The notes under the pieces are model-generated. The model had not been told where the DNA came from, did no database searches, and worked only from the letters and a program-made list of their open reading frames with translations. From a virus: 22,258 nucleotides of DNA. The translations under genes were made by a program, and so were the position numbers. Shown here piece by piece: positions 1 through 8,811 of this stretch. Positions within the stretch are counted from its first letter, which is position 1, and each line of letters begins with the position of its first letter. The stretch covers positions 1 through 22,258 of IMG/VR virus record IMGVR_UViG_3300024054_000062; one strand, written 5' to 3'.

Positions 1-959
1 GTCGGGCAGAAGCGGCTCTGAACAAGCTGCAACGAACCCCATCCAGTATTTACGGAAGTGATTGGCAGCATACCAAATTCGGTATTTTGCAGGGTCACAT
101 TCACAAAGGATGAGCTGTCATAGACATCGCGCAGATCGCGAGCGGATGAGGGATGAACCACGAACAAATCCGGGTTTCCACCATAACCGTAGATGCTTTC
201 GGCCAGGTCGTCCACCATCGTCTTATTCACCTTCCCGGTAGTGGAGGTGGTATTTGTGGTAACGAAGGTGGCCAAACCGCCAAAGGAACGCGGCGCGCTA
301 ACGGTGCCAGCGGCGCGGATACCCTGGAAGACCGATTTTTCAATCAGTCGCATCAAGCTGGGGATTTCCTTCATCGCCTGGTATTCCCATTGGTCAGCGA
401 TACCGTACTGGCTGATCACTTCCTGGGTGCCGGTGATCTTCAACCCTTCCTGGAAGATGGCAGTATAGTTGTACGGCACAGAAAGCTGTGCAATACCACG
501 ATAGTCTGCGTCATCACCTTCGAGGCGGGCCTGGCCAACGATCTCAATCGCAGAAGTGCTGGCGTGAGTTGCATTGGTGCCGCCGTAAGAGCGCGAGTAA
601 ATAGAGATGGTATTGTTGGTCGCATCAGAAGCCGATACAACCATGTATTCGGAATCCACCTTGATTACATCGCCATCTTTGAACAGAGAGGCGTCCGTAA
701 CAGCAAAGCTGGTGCTGTTGGTTGCAATGGTTGTGGTGTCATCCGCCGTTGTGGTCAGCGAAGAGAGGGCGTCTTCCAGCCATTCAATCTTGGTGCCATT
801 GCGGTTGATGCGGAATTTGGAGCTTGCGGAATCCAAACCGCCCAGCGCGATGATCAGCGGGGTATCTCGCGGGTCGATCATCTTGACGACATCGGAAATT
901 ACCCGAATATCCGGGCCGGTGTCGCTGTAGGTACTTTTGGGTTGATCGTAAACAGACAT
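1..959 (-). CDS. Major capsid protein, SU10 family (C-terminus beyond window)
   Basis: I translated the minus strand from the ATG at 959; the frame stays open to base 1, giving 319 codons with the C-terminus missing. The N-terminal part has the pattern seen in SU10-type (DUF5309) capsid proteins: a segment VISDVVKMIDPRDTPLI near residues 20-38, an Ig-like or beta-rich insertion with SFAVTDASLFKDGDVIKV around residues 85-105, then NYTAIFQEGLKITGTQEV near residues 165-185 and a helical stretch with IEKSVFQGI near residues 215-225. These proteins form the HK97-fold capsid shell. An AGGAGA ribosome site at 962-967 lies in the 8-nt gap after the upstream gene's stop. It sits directly after the putative scaffold gene, the usual scaffold-capsid order. 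The family call rests on recognised motifs, not on a search. Confidence 0.85.
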   Translation of the reverse strand, partial: MSVYDQPKSTYSDTGPDIRVISDVVKMIDPRDTPLIIALGGLDSASSKFRINRNGTKIEWLEDALSSLTTTADDTTTIATNSTSFAVTDASLFKDGDVIKVDSEYMVVSASDATNNTISIYSRSYGGTNATHASTSAIEIVGQARLEGDDADYRGIAQLSVPYNYTAIFQEGLKITGTQEVISQYGIADQWEYQAMKEIPSLMRLIEKSVFQGIRAAGTVSAPRSFGGLATFVTTNTTSTTGKVNKTMVDDLAESIYGYGGNPDLFVVHPSSARDLRDVYDSSSFVNVTLQNTEFGMLPITSVNTGWGSLQLVQSRFCP

Positions 960-967
960 TTAGTCTC

Positions 968-1618
968 CTATATGGACAGCCCTTTCTCGCGGTACTTCTG
1001 TTTCAGGTTCATCAGAGAATGAATATCTCCCTGTGGTATGCCCGAAAGTTCTCTGCGGTATTCCGCTGAAAGGTCTGTCTGGCTGATGGTAACTGGTTGG
1101 GTCGCCGTTGAAATTGGCGGCGGGGTTTTCCTGCGGTCTACGATGGCCTTCACTTCACTGGCGTAAGCATCGGCGGGAAGGTTGCGGTTTGATAGCAGGA
1201 TCACATCCGGGTCTGATTCGTTCAGTCCAGCCAGAGACAGAACGGCGCGTTGCAGTTCGGAAACATTGACCGCCGTGCCGGGGCGATTGTCTGTTTGCGC
1301 GATGGGTTGCGGCTTTTGGACGTATTGAGAAACAGCCTCTTTGGCTTCTTTCTCCGATAGTCCAGAGTCAACAAGCTCCTTCGTAGTCTGATCTTGCAGT
1401 TGGTTCAGGCGTTTCTCAAAGTCGCTGATGCGTTTATCTTTGACGGATTGCATCATGGGGCGCAACCGCGGTTCGAGCTTCGCAAGAATCTTCTCTACAA
1501 GAACATCCTCTGGTGCAACACTTTGAGAATTTGAGCTGTCAGATGGGCTTCCCGATGCGGGTGTTGGCACACCCTGACCGGAAACTTCCACCCCGCTTTC
1601 CTCAATTGGATCTGACAT
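968..1618 (-). CDS. Putative capsid scaffolding protein
   Basis: A 216-residue protein directly upstream of the capsid gene, the place and size of a phage scaffold. The first about 40 residues are Ser/Pro/Gly/acidic-rich and probably disordered. Residues 38-95 are charged and helical (VEKILAKLEPRLRPMMQSVK, then KRISDFEKRLNQL), consistent with a coiled coil. A Pro/Gln-rich linker follows, and the C-terminus is basic (LKQKYREKGLSI), as expected for a scaffold helix that touches the capsid. No protease signature is visible, so a fused maturation protease is unlikely. The start ATG at 1618 has an AAAGGG ribosome site about 8 nt upstream. A terminator-like hairpin sits 16 nt before the start, so expression of this gene and of capsid may be set separately from the upstream genes. 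The function is inferred from position and composition. Confidence 0.6.
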   Translation of the reverse strand: MSDPIEESGVEVSGQGVPTPASGSPSDSSNSQSVAPEDVLVEKILAKLEPRLRPMMQSVKDKRISDFEKRLNQLQDQTTKELVDSGLSEKEAKEAVSQYVQKPQPIAQTDNRPGTAVNVSELQRAVLSLAGLNESDPDVILLSNRNLPADAYASEVKAIVDRRKTPPPISTATQPVTISQTDLSAEYRRELSGIPQGDIHSLMNLKQKYREKGLSI

Positions 1619-1633
1619 TTTTCATACCCTTTC

Positions 1634-1668
1634 AAAAAAGAATGTGTAGAAAACTTGTTCTACACATT
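1634..1668 (-). terminator. Rho-independent terminator or attenuator hairpin before scaffold and capsid genes
   Basis: Perfect 11-bp stem AATGTGTAGAA (1641-1651) with TTCTACACATT (1658-1668) around a 6-nt loop. On the minus strand the stem is followed by a CTTTTTT tract (1639 down to 1634). It lies after the stop of the 2030-residue gene and just 16 nt before the scaffold ATG, leaving no room for a promoter between hairpin and gene. I see no convincing promoter upstream of it, so partial read-through is possible. Confidence 0.8.
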
Positions 1669-1704
1669 CAGAATAACAGGTTTTGAGGGGGTGTTTTTAC
1701 GGGA

Positions 1705-4700
1705 TCATGGAATGTAGGATAGCACCTCTTCGGCAGTCATTCCAAGCGGTTGGCCAATCTGGTTCAACAACTTTATTACAACAGACGGTAAATTTCCGTC
1801 AGACAATTTAATCAGTTCGTAGGTATATTCATCCATCTGCGACATAATAACAAGCCGCTTATATTTCTCTGCCTGGTCAAAGTTTCCTCTTACCGTATTG
1901 GAATACAAATTCCGCATAGACTTGCCAAAGTTCTCGTATGCGGCAATGTCTGGGTTATCGTTGTAATACTTTCTTGCCTTTGTTGTATCCATTGACATAG
2001 ATTTAAAATTCTCGTACTTTGTCAGAATACCCGGCCAGCGTTCTTCGGCAACCCGATCAATTTCAGCAGAAATCGAGAAGTTTCCATTACTGCTATCCGT
2101 TTTACTTTTCTGATATTTCATCAGCAAAGCAGCATTATCCTCATCCGGTGTAGTTTCGCTAATCCCCTTCAAAATATCCTGCGCCCCAACAGAATTTAAT
2201 TGTGCGTCTGTTCGGATCAGCGGCTTCGGCTGTTCAGGAAAGAGATCGGATGCTTTGTCTATTGCTTCCGCAATCTTGCCCTCATAATTATCTTTCAATT
2301 TCCAGTATTCTTTGACTTTCGGAAAATCCCTCAAATATTGAGCGGTATCACCGTTGTTATCTTTGAGATAGTAATACCCGTCCAGTTGTTCAAACACTTC
2401 TGCGCCGAATTTCTTGCCGGCTTCCCGGTAAAATTGAGAGCGATAATAGTTTTCCAGGTAATCCAATCCGCCATAATATTTGGACAACAGCGGATCAGCC
2501 AAAACAACCTGTTGTCTGTACTGCAAATAATTCTGCACATTCGGGTGCTGTTGTAAAAACATTTCAGCTTTTGAGTAATCTTTGGTTCCAAGCACCTGGT
2601 AATACTGATCCACAAGTTCTTTGGTATCAGTACCAAACGTCTCAACGCTATACCGGTTCAACAAAGAATTTCTGGCCCGCACCGCCGCCCATTCGTGTGA
2701 TGTGGTTCCATCCGGCACCGCCAGCACAATACCAATATCGCGCGCTGCGGCAATCAGGTGCATCCGGTCTGTTTCAGCCATCCCCGCAAGTCCCTTGTTG
2801 TCATAAAAAGCGTTTAGAATATTACGGCTCAATCCAACCGAGTCGATGATATTATCCTGTGAACCTGGCGGTATCCTGTTTAGCACCGCCCATACGTATG
2901 CCTCGTCCCGAACATCATCCGACTTTCGCGATAGCATCACCGTTTCCATGAACGGGTAGCGTTCTTTGAATTTCTGCCACGCCATTGCGTACTTTTCAGG
3001 TGACATATTCGGCTTGTTTAGCATAATAGCGTTCATTTCAGAATATGCCTTGTCAATCAGGGCATCCCCGGTATTTCTCCCCTTGAAGCCAATTCCCAGC
3101 ACGCCGCCCATAGCCTGCGAGAATCCTCTTTGCGAGTAGAACGGCTTTTCCGGGTTGTTAACAGAATACTGCATTGCCATATTCCATATTTCACCGGACT
3201 GTTGATAAGCAGCATCGTCTGCCTGTTCGAGGGTGATCACGCCATTATTTACCATCTGCCCCAGAGTCCTACCAACGCGCCGGCGGTCATAATTTGACAT
3301 GCCGCCCTGCATCAGCATCAACGGATCAAGCTCGATACCGGCTGGTGTAATGATCGGGTTATTGCCCTTTACACCCAACATCGCAGATGCGCCTTTGATT
3401 GCACTGGTGATTGGAACCATGCGCCCGGCAAATACGCCGGCAGATTCAGGATTTCCCTTGATCCAATAATCCAACGCCACAGCCATTGAAATAGGTGTCC
3501 AAACAGAAGGGCCGAATTTGCCAAGACCATCCACGGTTGCGCCAAAAGCAGACTCTCTCCTCTGCGGGTCGTCAAAGTCCACGCCGATGATCCCATTCAG
3601 CGGATTGAGTGTCGCTTCCAGGTTGAAGTACAACGGATTTTCACTGTCAATTCCAAGTAATTCATTGGTATTCACCTGGTATCTGTACCACTCTGGCATC
3701 CCGGCATGAATCTTTTCCATGTAATCACGGTATCTGCCATAGGTCGCGCCCAAATAAGGGTTTTTTACGATTCGTTTCATCCAGTTACCGTAGGTTCTGG
3801 AATACCAGTATTGATACGGGTAAACATAGGCCAGCAGTGCATCTATTCCACGCTTATCTCGGTAATCCAACAGAGTGAATTTACGCGCCGCGCCGCTGAT
3901 CTTCATTGCCGTGGCTCTGGCCGTTGCCATACGCCCTTCAATAACCTTACCAAATTGAGCGAGTGCCTTTTCCTGCGCGGTTGTCAAAACAATCGGTTTT
4001 TTGGGAACATAGTTTCCAAGAGAATCCATCACCATATTTACCGTGCGCTCGATCTCCGCGACCGTTTCCTGCGCCATATCATATTGTGTCGGTATCTCTG
4101 GTGTGGCGTTCTTTATGTGAGCTCCAACATTCTGGGTCTCGCCATCACCGGCTATTTCCGCTCCAATCTTATTCCCGGCCCTGTACGTTAAATCATCCAT
4201 TTGGTCTGCATCGTTCACATCCAGCGGGCGCAAATCGGAGATTTCGCCATCAATATCACTCAATTCCCGCTCAAGTTCCGCGACTTTATTGGTCCTTCTG
4301 CGCTCATTGATTTCCGTAACATTCATCCGTGATTGTTTCGCTGTATTTTTTCCAATGGTTGCTTCCTGTCTGGAAGTCTTATATGATTTTGACCGCCACT
4401 TTTTTAGCTCCTCCTGCACATTCGCGCGTTTTCCCTGTAATACGTCAAGCTTCTTTGCGTCCTCTGGTGAAAGGGTTTTTCTCAAACCAACCAGGTCGGA
4501 TAACTCGTCCACGTCCTTTTGGGTGGCTTTGCCATCACTGACCTTTTCGATCAATTCTGTGGCGCGTTTAGTCTTTTCGGTGTATTTAGGTTTCTCAATG
4601 ACGCGAAGTTTTCCCGTACTTCTAAAATACTCCTTGTCCGCTTTATCCATCTGGTTGCACTCTTCCCCCAGATTTTGCGCTTTCAATACAGCGGAATCTT

Positions 4701-7700
4701 CCACCAGCACATCGGGGTAGGCGGCTTTCAGGTCTTCTAATGCGCCGTCATATTCCGCAAACAACTGTTTTCGCAAAGAAGTGTTAAGTTTTTCTTTTGT
4801 TGCATAAAACTTTTTCCAGGCAGTATGTTTCTTGATAGCCGCTTCCGATTCGGTGATCTTGCCGGCTCGTTGTTCCTCGATAATATCGTCAATGGCTTTT
4901 TCGATATTCGCGTGCAGTTCTTGTGTCTTTCGCCGCAAGGTATCTGAATACGTTTTCCAGGCAGTATCGCGTCTGGCTCTGGCCGCATTCAACTTGCGAT
5001 AATCACCAGTTGTTCCAAGCGTTCGGTTGATCTGATCCACCTGCCCATCAAAAGCATTCTGATACACCCGCACAGTCTCATCTTTTTTCAGGTTCTTACG
5101 GGAAAGCAGGTCATATTCGTAATTACCAGAATCCTCGTCCAGTTCATCCAGTTTTTTTAGCAGGTCATCTTCCATGTCCTGCACTTCTCTGTGAATCCCA
5201 TCTGGTGCCTTGCCGGCAGCTTCCTGTGCATTTGCCCGGTCAGCCAGTCTTCGTCTTTCCTCGATGGTCTGGCGTAACATTCGCTTCATTTCAGCCGGAT
5301 TGTCCCGGTGCTGGCGAATAATATCTAAAACCACATCGTCCAGTTCTGCTTTGTGCAATTCTGCGATCTGGTCTACAGAAAGGAAATCTCCAAGATCCAC
5401 CTGTTTCCCGGCAACGGTGTCCTTGATAGCCTTCCACACATCCCCGTAATTATCCCAGGTGCCGTTTTTGATAGCCTCGACCTGCGCCGGTGTGAAGCCT
5501 GCATCCGCAAGAATACCTTGCGCATCCTGCATCATCACCTTCCACATCCTGCGCATTTCTCTATCCACCGTCTTCGCGGCCACCATCTTTGCTGAAGCTG
5601 TCTCGATCTTTGCATTCCACCTGCGAGAGAAAGCCATCCGATCCCAGATAGATTTACCATCAATGGTATTTTCGATACCACCACCCTTGAAACCAATCGT
5701 TGCAAGGTGACCGGCTCCCCAGCCATCCAATATTCTATCTGCTCTGGCACCGGAATACTTGAACCCGCCCAGCAAAGCATCTGGGTGATCTATTCCAATA
5801 TGGAACATATTAGTCAGATAGTTTCTGGTAGCAAATGCCGGGTTGATACCCATATAGGTAAAGGCAAAGAAGCGATTGATCGGGCCGACCAGGTTCTTTT
5901 GTACCGCTTCATGGAATTGCAATATCCTGACAAGTGCCGGGTTTACAGTTCCAAGTTTTCCGTTCTTTGCCAAAGTTAGCATGTAAGCTGGAATGTCTTT
6001 GCCGGATTCTAATGCGACTTGTACCGCCTTCGCTTGTTCTGCCTGTTTCACAATAGACGGGAACATTCTGGCCGCTGCGTTTTCAATCCGTTTAGATAAC
6101 TTATCTGTCAGGAAGGTCAATGCGTTGGCTCCATCCCCTTTGACACTCTCCAACAGTTTTGTAATGCCCTTAATGTCAAACACGCCGTCAGAATTGCTGA
6201 ACATCTGCTTGAAACCAAGAAAAGCGTCCAGCATATCATCGCCGAGAAGTATTTGCGCTTCCGGCATTTTAGATATTCTCGCAACAGCCTCTAATCGTTC
6301 CGCGTCTGTTCCAGCCACGATCTTTAACATGTCGTGTACAACATTTCCAAAGTCTTCCATCGTGCGAATTTGTTTAGACTTTGCCAGGATGGTAAAGGCA
6401 TCGTGCATCTTATCCACTAATCTGGCTTGCAAAGCGGTTGAAACTGGCGAGAAGATGCTCCTTTGCGTTGCGCTTTTCACTTGTTCCGCTGTGCGAATTT
6501 TTACCCGTTCGGCAAGCCATGAAGATAACTTTTGTGTGGGTGATTCAACCCTTTTAACTACTTTGGCAGAATCAACCACCTCTTCCGCCAAATTCGCTGT
6601 GTCAGAAACAGCGTTGGTTGTTCTGGCAATGTCACCCAGATTGTCGGCAGCGTTTGCCGCTTCACCCAGATTACCCGCAACTTTGGCGGTATCGCCCACG
6701 GCATTTGTAACCCTGGATACATCCGAAACAGTATCCAGCGAATCAACAATACTTTCTGCTTTGGCAATATCTGTTACTGCATTCACGCTTTTCAACAGAT
6801 CAGCCCCATCATCGGCGATCATCACGCCTTTGACGCCTGCTTTTGCGGCTCCAGCACCACCCGGAAATAGTAAATTCAGTGGATCTAAAAAAGACTGGCC
6901 GACCATTTCTGCCAGCGGATTCTGCAATTCCTGCATCAACAAGATCGGGTTTTCGCCCGCCCTGTATCTTCGCAAGTATTCAGCGATTAATCCGTCTTTG
7001 AATAGGGATGAATAAGCGATGCGCGAAGCAGCCCAGGCTTCATACCCGGAAATATCCTCTCCCATCTTTGCCTTGATTGCAATGGTTCCAATCAATCGCT
7101 CCGCGCCGTACCCAATATTGCCGAGCAATTCCATACCCCCGCCAAGTAATTGTTTTACGCCTTTCAGCACATATCCGATTCCATAGGGTAAGGTCAGTCT
7201 TTCGGCGTTTGTCCAGGCTCTTCCAGCGGTAGATACAGCCTCTCCAACAGTTTGCAAGACAGGGGAGGCGGCTTTGGTTGCATCCTCAACGAAAGTACCC
7301 GTCTTATCAGATATAGCAACACCGGCTTGTTTAAACGATTCTGGGATTTCATCCCAGTTATCTTTCTGGATGATCACAATTGGTGTCGTGTCCTTGTTCT
7401 GAAAATCATAAAGGACATTTCCCCACCAGTTCTTCATGGCATTACTGACCTCTCCCCAGAAATTGGGGTCTGGGTCAATATCTCCCCAGTAAGGTTTCCC
7501 GTACTGGTCAAACATGGTTGCCATCCACTTCGTTCCATCAGTCCGCTGGATAGTCGGCAGCGGTTCACCGCTCATACCCGTTTTGCCGCCAGGTTCAAAG
7601 TTTTCGTTGGATTGTTTAGGGTCTATTACGGGAGATTCAGCACTTCCGATATCAGACGCTTTCGCCTGAACCGGTTGTTGTAAAACGGGCTCCTGTTTCA

Positions 7701-7797
7701 GTTCTGCCGGCCTTTTTACAGAAATATTCCCGGCCTCAATGTTGGCGGCTATATTTTGCTGAATGTCCTCAATTTTGGTTGATTTCGTTTTAGCCAT
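1705..7797 (-). CDS. Giant 2030-residue phage protein, probable virion or DNA-ejection protein
   Basis: I do not recognise a catalytic domain. Residues 1-85 are Gln/Pro/Glu-rich and probably disordered. Residues 150-330 are Gly/Ala-rich with amphipathic and hydrophobic helices (PYGIGYVLKGVKQLLGG). Residues about 335-415 form a degenerate repeat of VTD/VSDTAxxA-type units. Residues 640-670 hold FAFTYMGINPAFATRNYLTN, and residues about 840-1220 are long Lys/Glu-rich coiled coils. Residues about 1330-1560 are aromatic-rich (YPYQYWYSRTYGNW) with hydrophobic stretches. The C-terminal 400 residues are helical and Tyr/Asp-rich. Size, coiled coils, membrane-compatible helices and position between portal and scaffold match internal or ejection proteins such as T7 gp15/gp16 in kind, not in sequence. 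Its ATG overlaps the stop of the LysM gene by one base (TAATG), so translation is probably coupled. Confidence 0.55.
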   Translation of the reverse strand: MAKTKSTKIEDIQQNIAANIEAGNISVKRPAELKQEPVLQQPVQAKASDIGSAESPVIDPKQSNENFEPGGKTGMSGEPLPTIQRTDGTKWMATMFDQYGKPYWGDIDPDPNFWGEVSNAMKNWWGNVLYDFQNKDTTPIVIIQKDNWDEIPESFKQAGVAISDKTGTFVEDATKAASPVLQTVGEAVSTAGRAWTNAERLTLPYGIGYVLKGVKQLLGGGMELLGNIGYGAERLIGTIAIKAKMGEDISGYEAWAASRIAYSSLFKDGLIAEYLRRYRAGENPILLMQELQNPLAEMVGQSFLDPLNLLFPGGAGAAKAGVKGVMIADDGADLLKSVNAVTDIAKAESIVDSLDTVSDVSRVTNAVGDTAKVAGNLGEAANAADNLGDIARTTNAVSDTANLAEEVVDSAKVVKRVESPTQKLSSWLAERVKIRTAEQVKSATQRSIFSPVSTALQARLVDKMHDAFTILAKSKQIRTMEDFGNVVHDMLKIVAGTDAERLEAVARISKMPEAQILLGDDMLDAFLGFKQMFSNSDGVFDIKGITKLLESVKGDGANALTFLTDKLSKRIENAAARMFPSIVKQAEQAKAVQVALESGKDIPAYMLTLAKNGKLGTVNPALVRILQFHEAVQKNLVGPINRFFAFTYMGINPAFATRNYLTNMFHIGIDHPDALLGGFKYSGARADRILDGWGAGHLATIGFKGGGIENTIDGKSIWDRMAFSRRWNAKIETASAKMVAAKTVDREMRRMWKVMMQDAQGILADAGFTPAQVEAIKNGTWDNYGDVWKAIKDTVAGKQVDLGDFLSVDQIAELHKAELDDVVLDIIRQHRDNPAEMKRMLRQTIEERRRLADRANAQEAAGKAPDGIHREVQDMEDDLLKKLDELDEDSGNYEYDLLSRKNLKKDETVRVYQNAFDGQVDQINRTLGTTGDYRKLNAARARRDTAWKTYSDTLRRKTQELHANIEKAIDDIIEEQRAGKITESEAAIKKHTAWKKFYATKEKLNTSLRKQLFAEYDGALEDLKAAYPDVLVEDSAVLKAQNLGEECNQMDKADKEYFRSTGKLRVIEKPKYTEKTKRATELIEKVSDGKATQKDVDELSDLVGLRKTLSPEDAKKLDVLQGKRANVQEELKKWRSKSYKTSRQEATIGKNTAKQSRMNVTEINERRRTNKVAELERELSDIDGEISDLRPLDVNDADQMDDLTYRAGNKIGAEIAGDGETQNVGAHIKNATPEIPTQYDMAQETVAEIERTVNMVMDSLGNYVPKKPIVLTTAQEKALAQFGKVIEGRMATARATAMKISGAARKFTLLDYRDKRGIDALLAYVYPYQYWYSRTYGNWMKRIVKNPYLGATYGRYRDYMEKIHAGMPEWYRYQVNTNELLGIDSENPLYFNLEATLNPLNGIIGVDFDDPQRRESAFGATVDGLGKFGPSVWTPISMAVALDYWIKGNPESAGVFAGRMVPITSAIKGASAMLGVKGNNPIITPAGIELDPLMLMQGGMSNYDRRRVGRTLGQMVNNGVITLEQADDAAYQQSGEIWNMAMQYSVNNPEKPFYSQRGFSQAMGGVLGIGFKGRNTGDALIDKAYSEMNAIMLNKPNMSPEKYAMAWQKFKERYPFMETVMLSRKSDDVRDEAYVWAVLNRIPPGSQDNIIDSVGLSRNILNAFYDNKGLAGMAETDRMHLIAAARDIGIVLAVPDGTTSHEWAAVRARNSLLNRYSVETFGTDTKELVDQYYQVLGTKDYSKAEMFLQQHPNVQNYLQYRQQVVLADPLLSKYYGGLDYLENYYRSQFYREAGKKFGAEVFEQLDGYYYLKDNNGDTAQYLRDFPKVKEYWKLKDNYEGKIAEAIDKASDLFPEQPKPLIRTDAQLNSVGAQDILKGISETTPDEDNAALLMKYQKSKTDSSNGNFSISAEIDRVAEERWPGILTKYENFKSMSMDTTKARKYYNDNPDIAAYENFGKSMRNLYSNTVRGNFDQAEKYKRLVIMSQMDEYTYELIKLSDGNLPSVVIKLLNQIGQPLGMTAEEVLSYIP

Positions 7798-8732
7798 TAG
7801 AACTTCCAGGTGTATTGTCCGACAGAACCGAAGTATTTGGTCGGATCAATCTGTTCGGGATGGTTGGCGTTATATCTTGCCTGCGCCGCCTGCTCTGCGC
7901 TATAAATAATCTTTCCGTTCGGGTCGTAGATCACATAATTTGCGCCCAATGGTTTCGGTTTGGGATTTTCTGGTTTGCTTGTAGGTACATTCACGCCGGT
8001 ATATTGATTAACAGCGGTATTCGTCAAACCGGGGTAAGTCAGGTACGGAACATTATTCACATTGACTGTATATCCGCCCTCTGCAAGTGCAGTCGGACCG
8101 CCACCGTATACAGCGTTATAATTTGCCTGTTGTTGAGCGGCGTTCTGTAAACTCCCAATCTTGTTTTGCGTAGATGTCATCGGTTTGGGCTGGATCACAG
8201 GCTGATTAGCATATTCGTACCTCTTAAAATTCGCCATATTCGCGCCGTTTTGAGCTGCTAACCAGGCGTCATATTGTGCCTGATAGCGGTTACTGGATGC
8301 AACAGCGGCATTGGCAGATTGCAGAGACATTCCTTCGCGAATCAGCGCATTTCTTCTGTTTAGATCTTCCTGCATCTTTCTTTCCTGTTCAGATGTCGTA
8401 AAGAAATCGCCCACCCTTTTTGCGCCTAAACCGATTCTATTGGCCGCAAATCCAATAAGATCTTGACCGTTAAACAAAGTCTGATTTAACTCACCCAACA
8501 CTTTATTTCGTGCATCCCAAAATGCGCCAGGAACAGGACTATAAGCATAGCCCATACCGCTGCTGCGCATATTCCCTCTGGGAGAAGCGTCTGTCGGTAC
8601 TCTAATTACCAGACCCGGCGACAGTATGGAAACGCCAGGGTTCGACGCCTTCAGTTGTGCCACCGTCACCCCGTATTTCTTCGCTATGGTTTCCCAGGTA
8701 TCCCCGGTCATTACTTGTCTGTCCGGCATCAT
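7797..8732 (-). CDS. LysM-domain virion-associated protein
   Basis: A 311-residue protein whose residues 5-48 form a LysM module: TGDTWETIAKKYGVTVAQLKASNPG, then the usual LxPGxxIRVP ending. LysM binds N-acetylglucosamine polymers such as peptidoglycan. The rest is Asn/Gln/Tyr/Ala-rich with no recognised enzyme; residues 175-205 are Gln/Asn-rich, residues 245-265 Pro/Lys-rich, and a short module with YVIYDPNGKIIYS lies near residue 265. No signal peptide is visible, so it probably acts as part of the particle, perhaps contacting the wall during entry or assembly. The start at 8732 has a strong GGCGAGGTGA ribosome site and a TGA in frame directly before it, which fixes the N-terminus at MMPD (second ATG at 8729). 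It is coupled to the giant gene downstream. Confidence 0.75.
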   Translation of the reverse strand: MMPDRQVMTGDTWETIAKKYGVTVAQLKASNPGVSILSPGLVIRVPTDASPRGNMRSSGMGYAYSPVPGAFWDARNKVLGELNQTLFNGQDLIGFAANRIGLGAKRVGDFFTTSEQERKMQEDLNRRNALIREGMSLQSANAAVASSNRYQAQYDAWLAAQNGANMANFKRYEYANQPVIQPKPMTSTQNKIGSLQNAAQQQANYNAVYGGGPTALAEGGYTVNVNNVPYLTYPGLTNTAVNQYTGVNVPTSKPENPKPKPLGANYVIYDPNGKIIYSAEQAAQARYNANHPEQIDPTKYFGSVGQYTWKF

Positions 8733-8811
8733 TCACCTCGCCTAAAAGTTCCTGTACATAAAGTCGCGCTTCTAGAATATCAATCAACATCTGCTTCCTA
8801 GAATCCGACAT
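8602..8811 (-). CDS. Possible small overlapping ORF between portal and LysM genes
   Basis: A 69-codon frame whose ATG (8811) lies inside the last codons of the portal gene; its last 43 codons or so run out of frame through the LysM coding sequence. The unique first 26 residues (RKQMLIDILEARLYVQELLG) look like a genuine amphipathic helix, and the portal-LysM gap would otherwise be about 65 nt of unexplained sequence. The rest may be read only because the LysM gene lacks stops in that frame. It could be a short coupling peptide that keeps ribosomes moving to the LysM start. Low confidence. Confidence 0.3.
   Translation of the reverse strand: MSDSRKQMLIDILEARLYVQELLGEVNDAGQTSNDRGYLGNHSEEIRGDGGTTEGVEPWRFHTVAGSGN

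Noticed and set aside
153-1022. 289-codon plus-strand frame at the left edge
   Set aside because: Antisense to the capsid gene, which has a ribosome site and capsid motifs; the plus-frame protein has low-quality composition.
5993-7015. 340-codon plus-strand frame
   Set aside because: Antisense to the giant gene; its Ser/Ala-rich text is the mirror of the degenerate VxDTA-type repeat.
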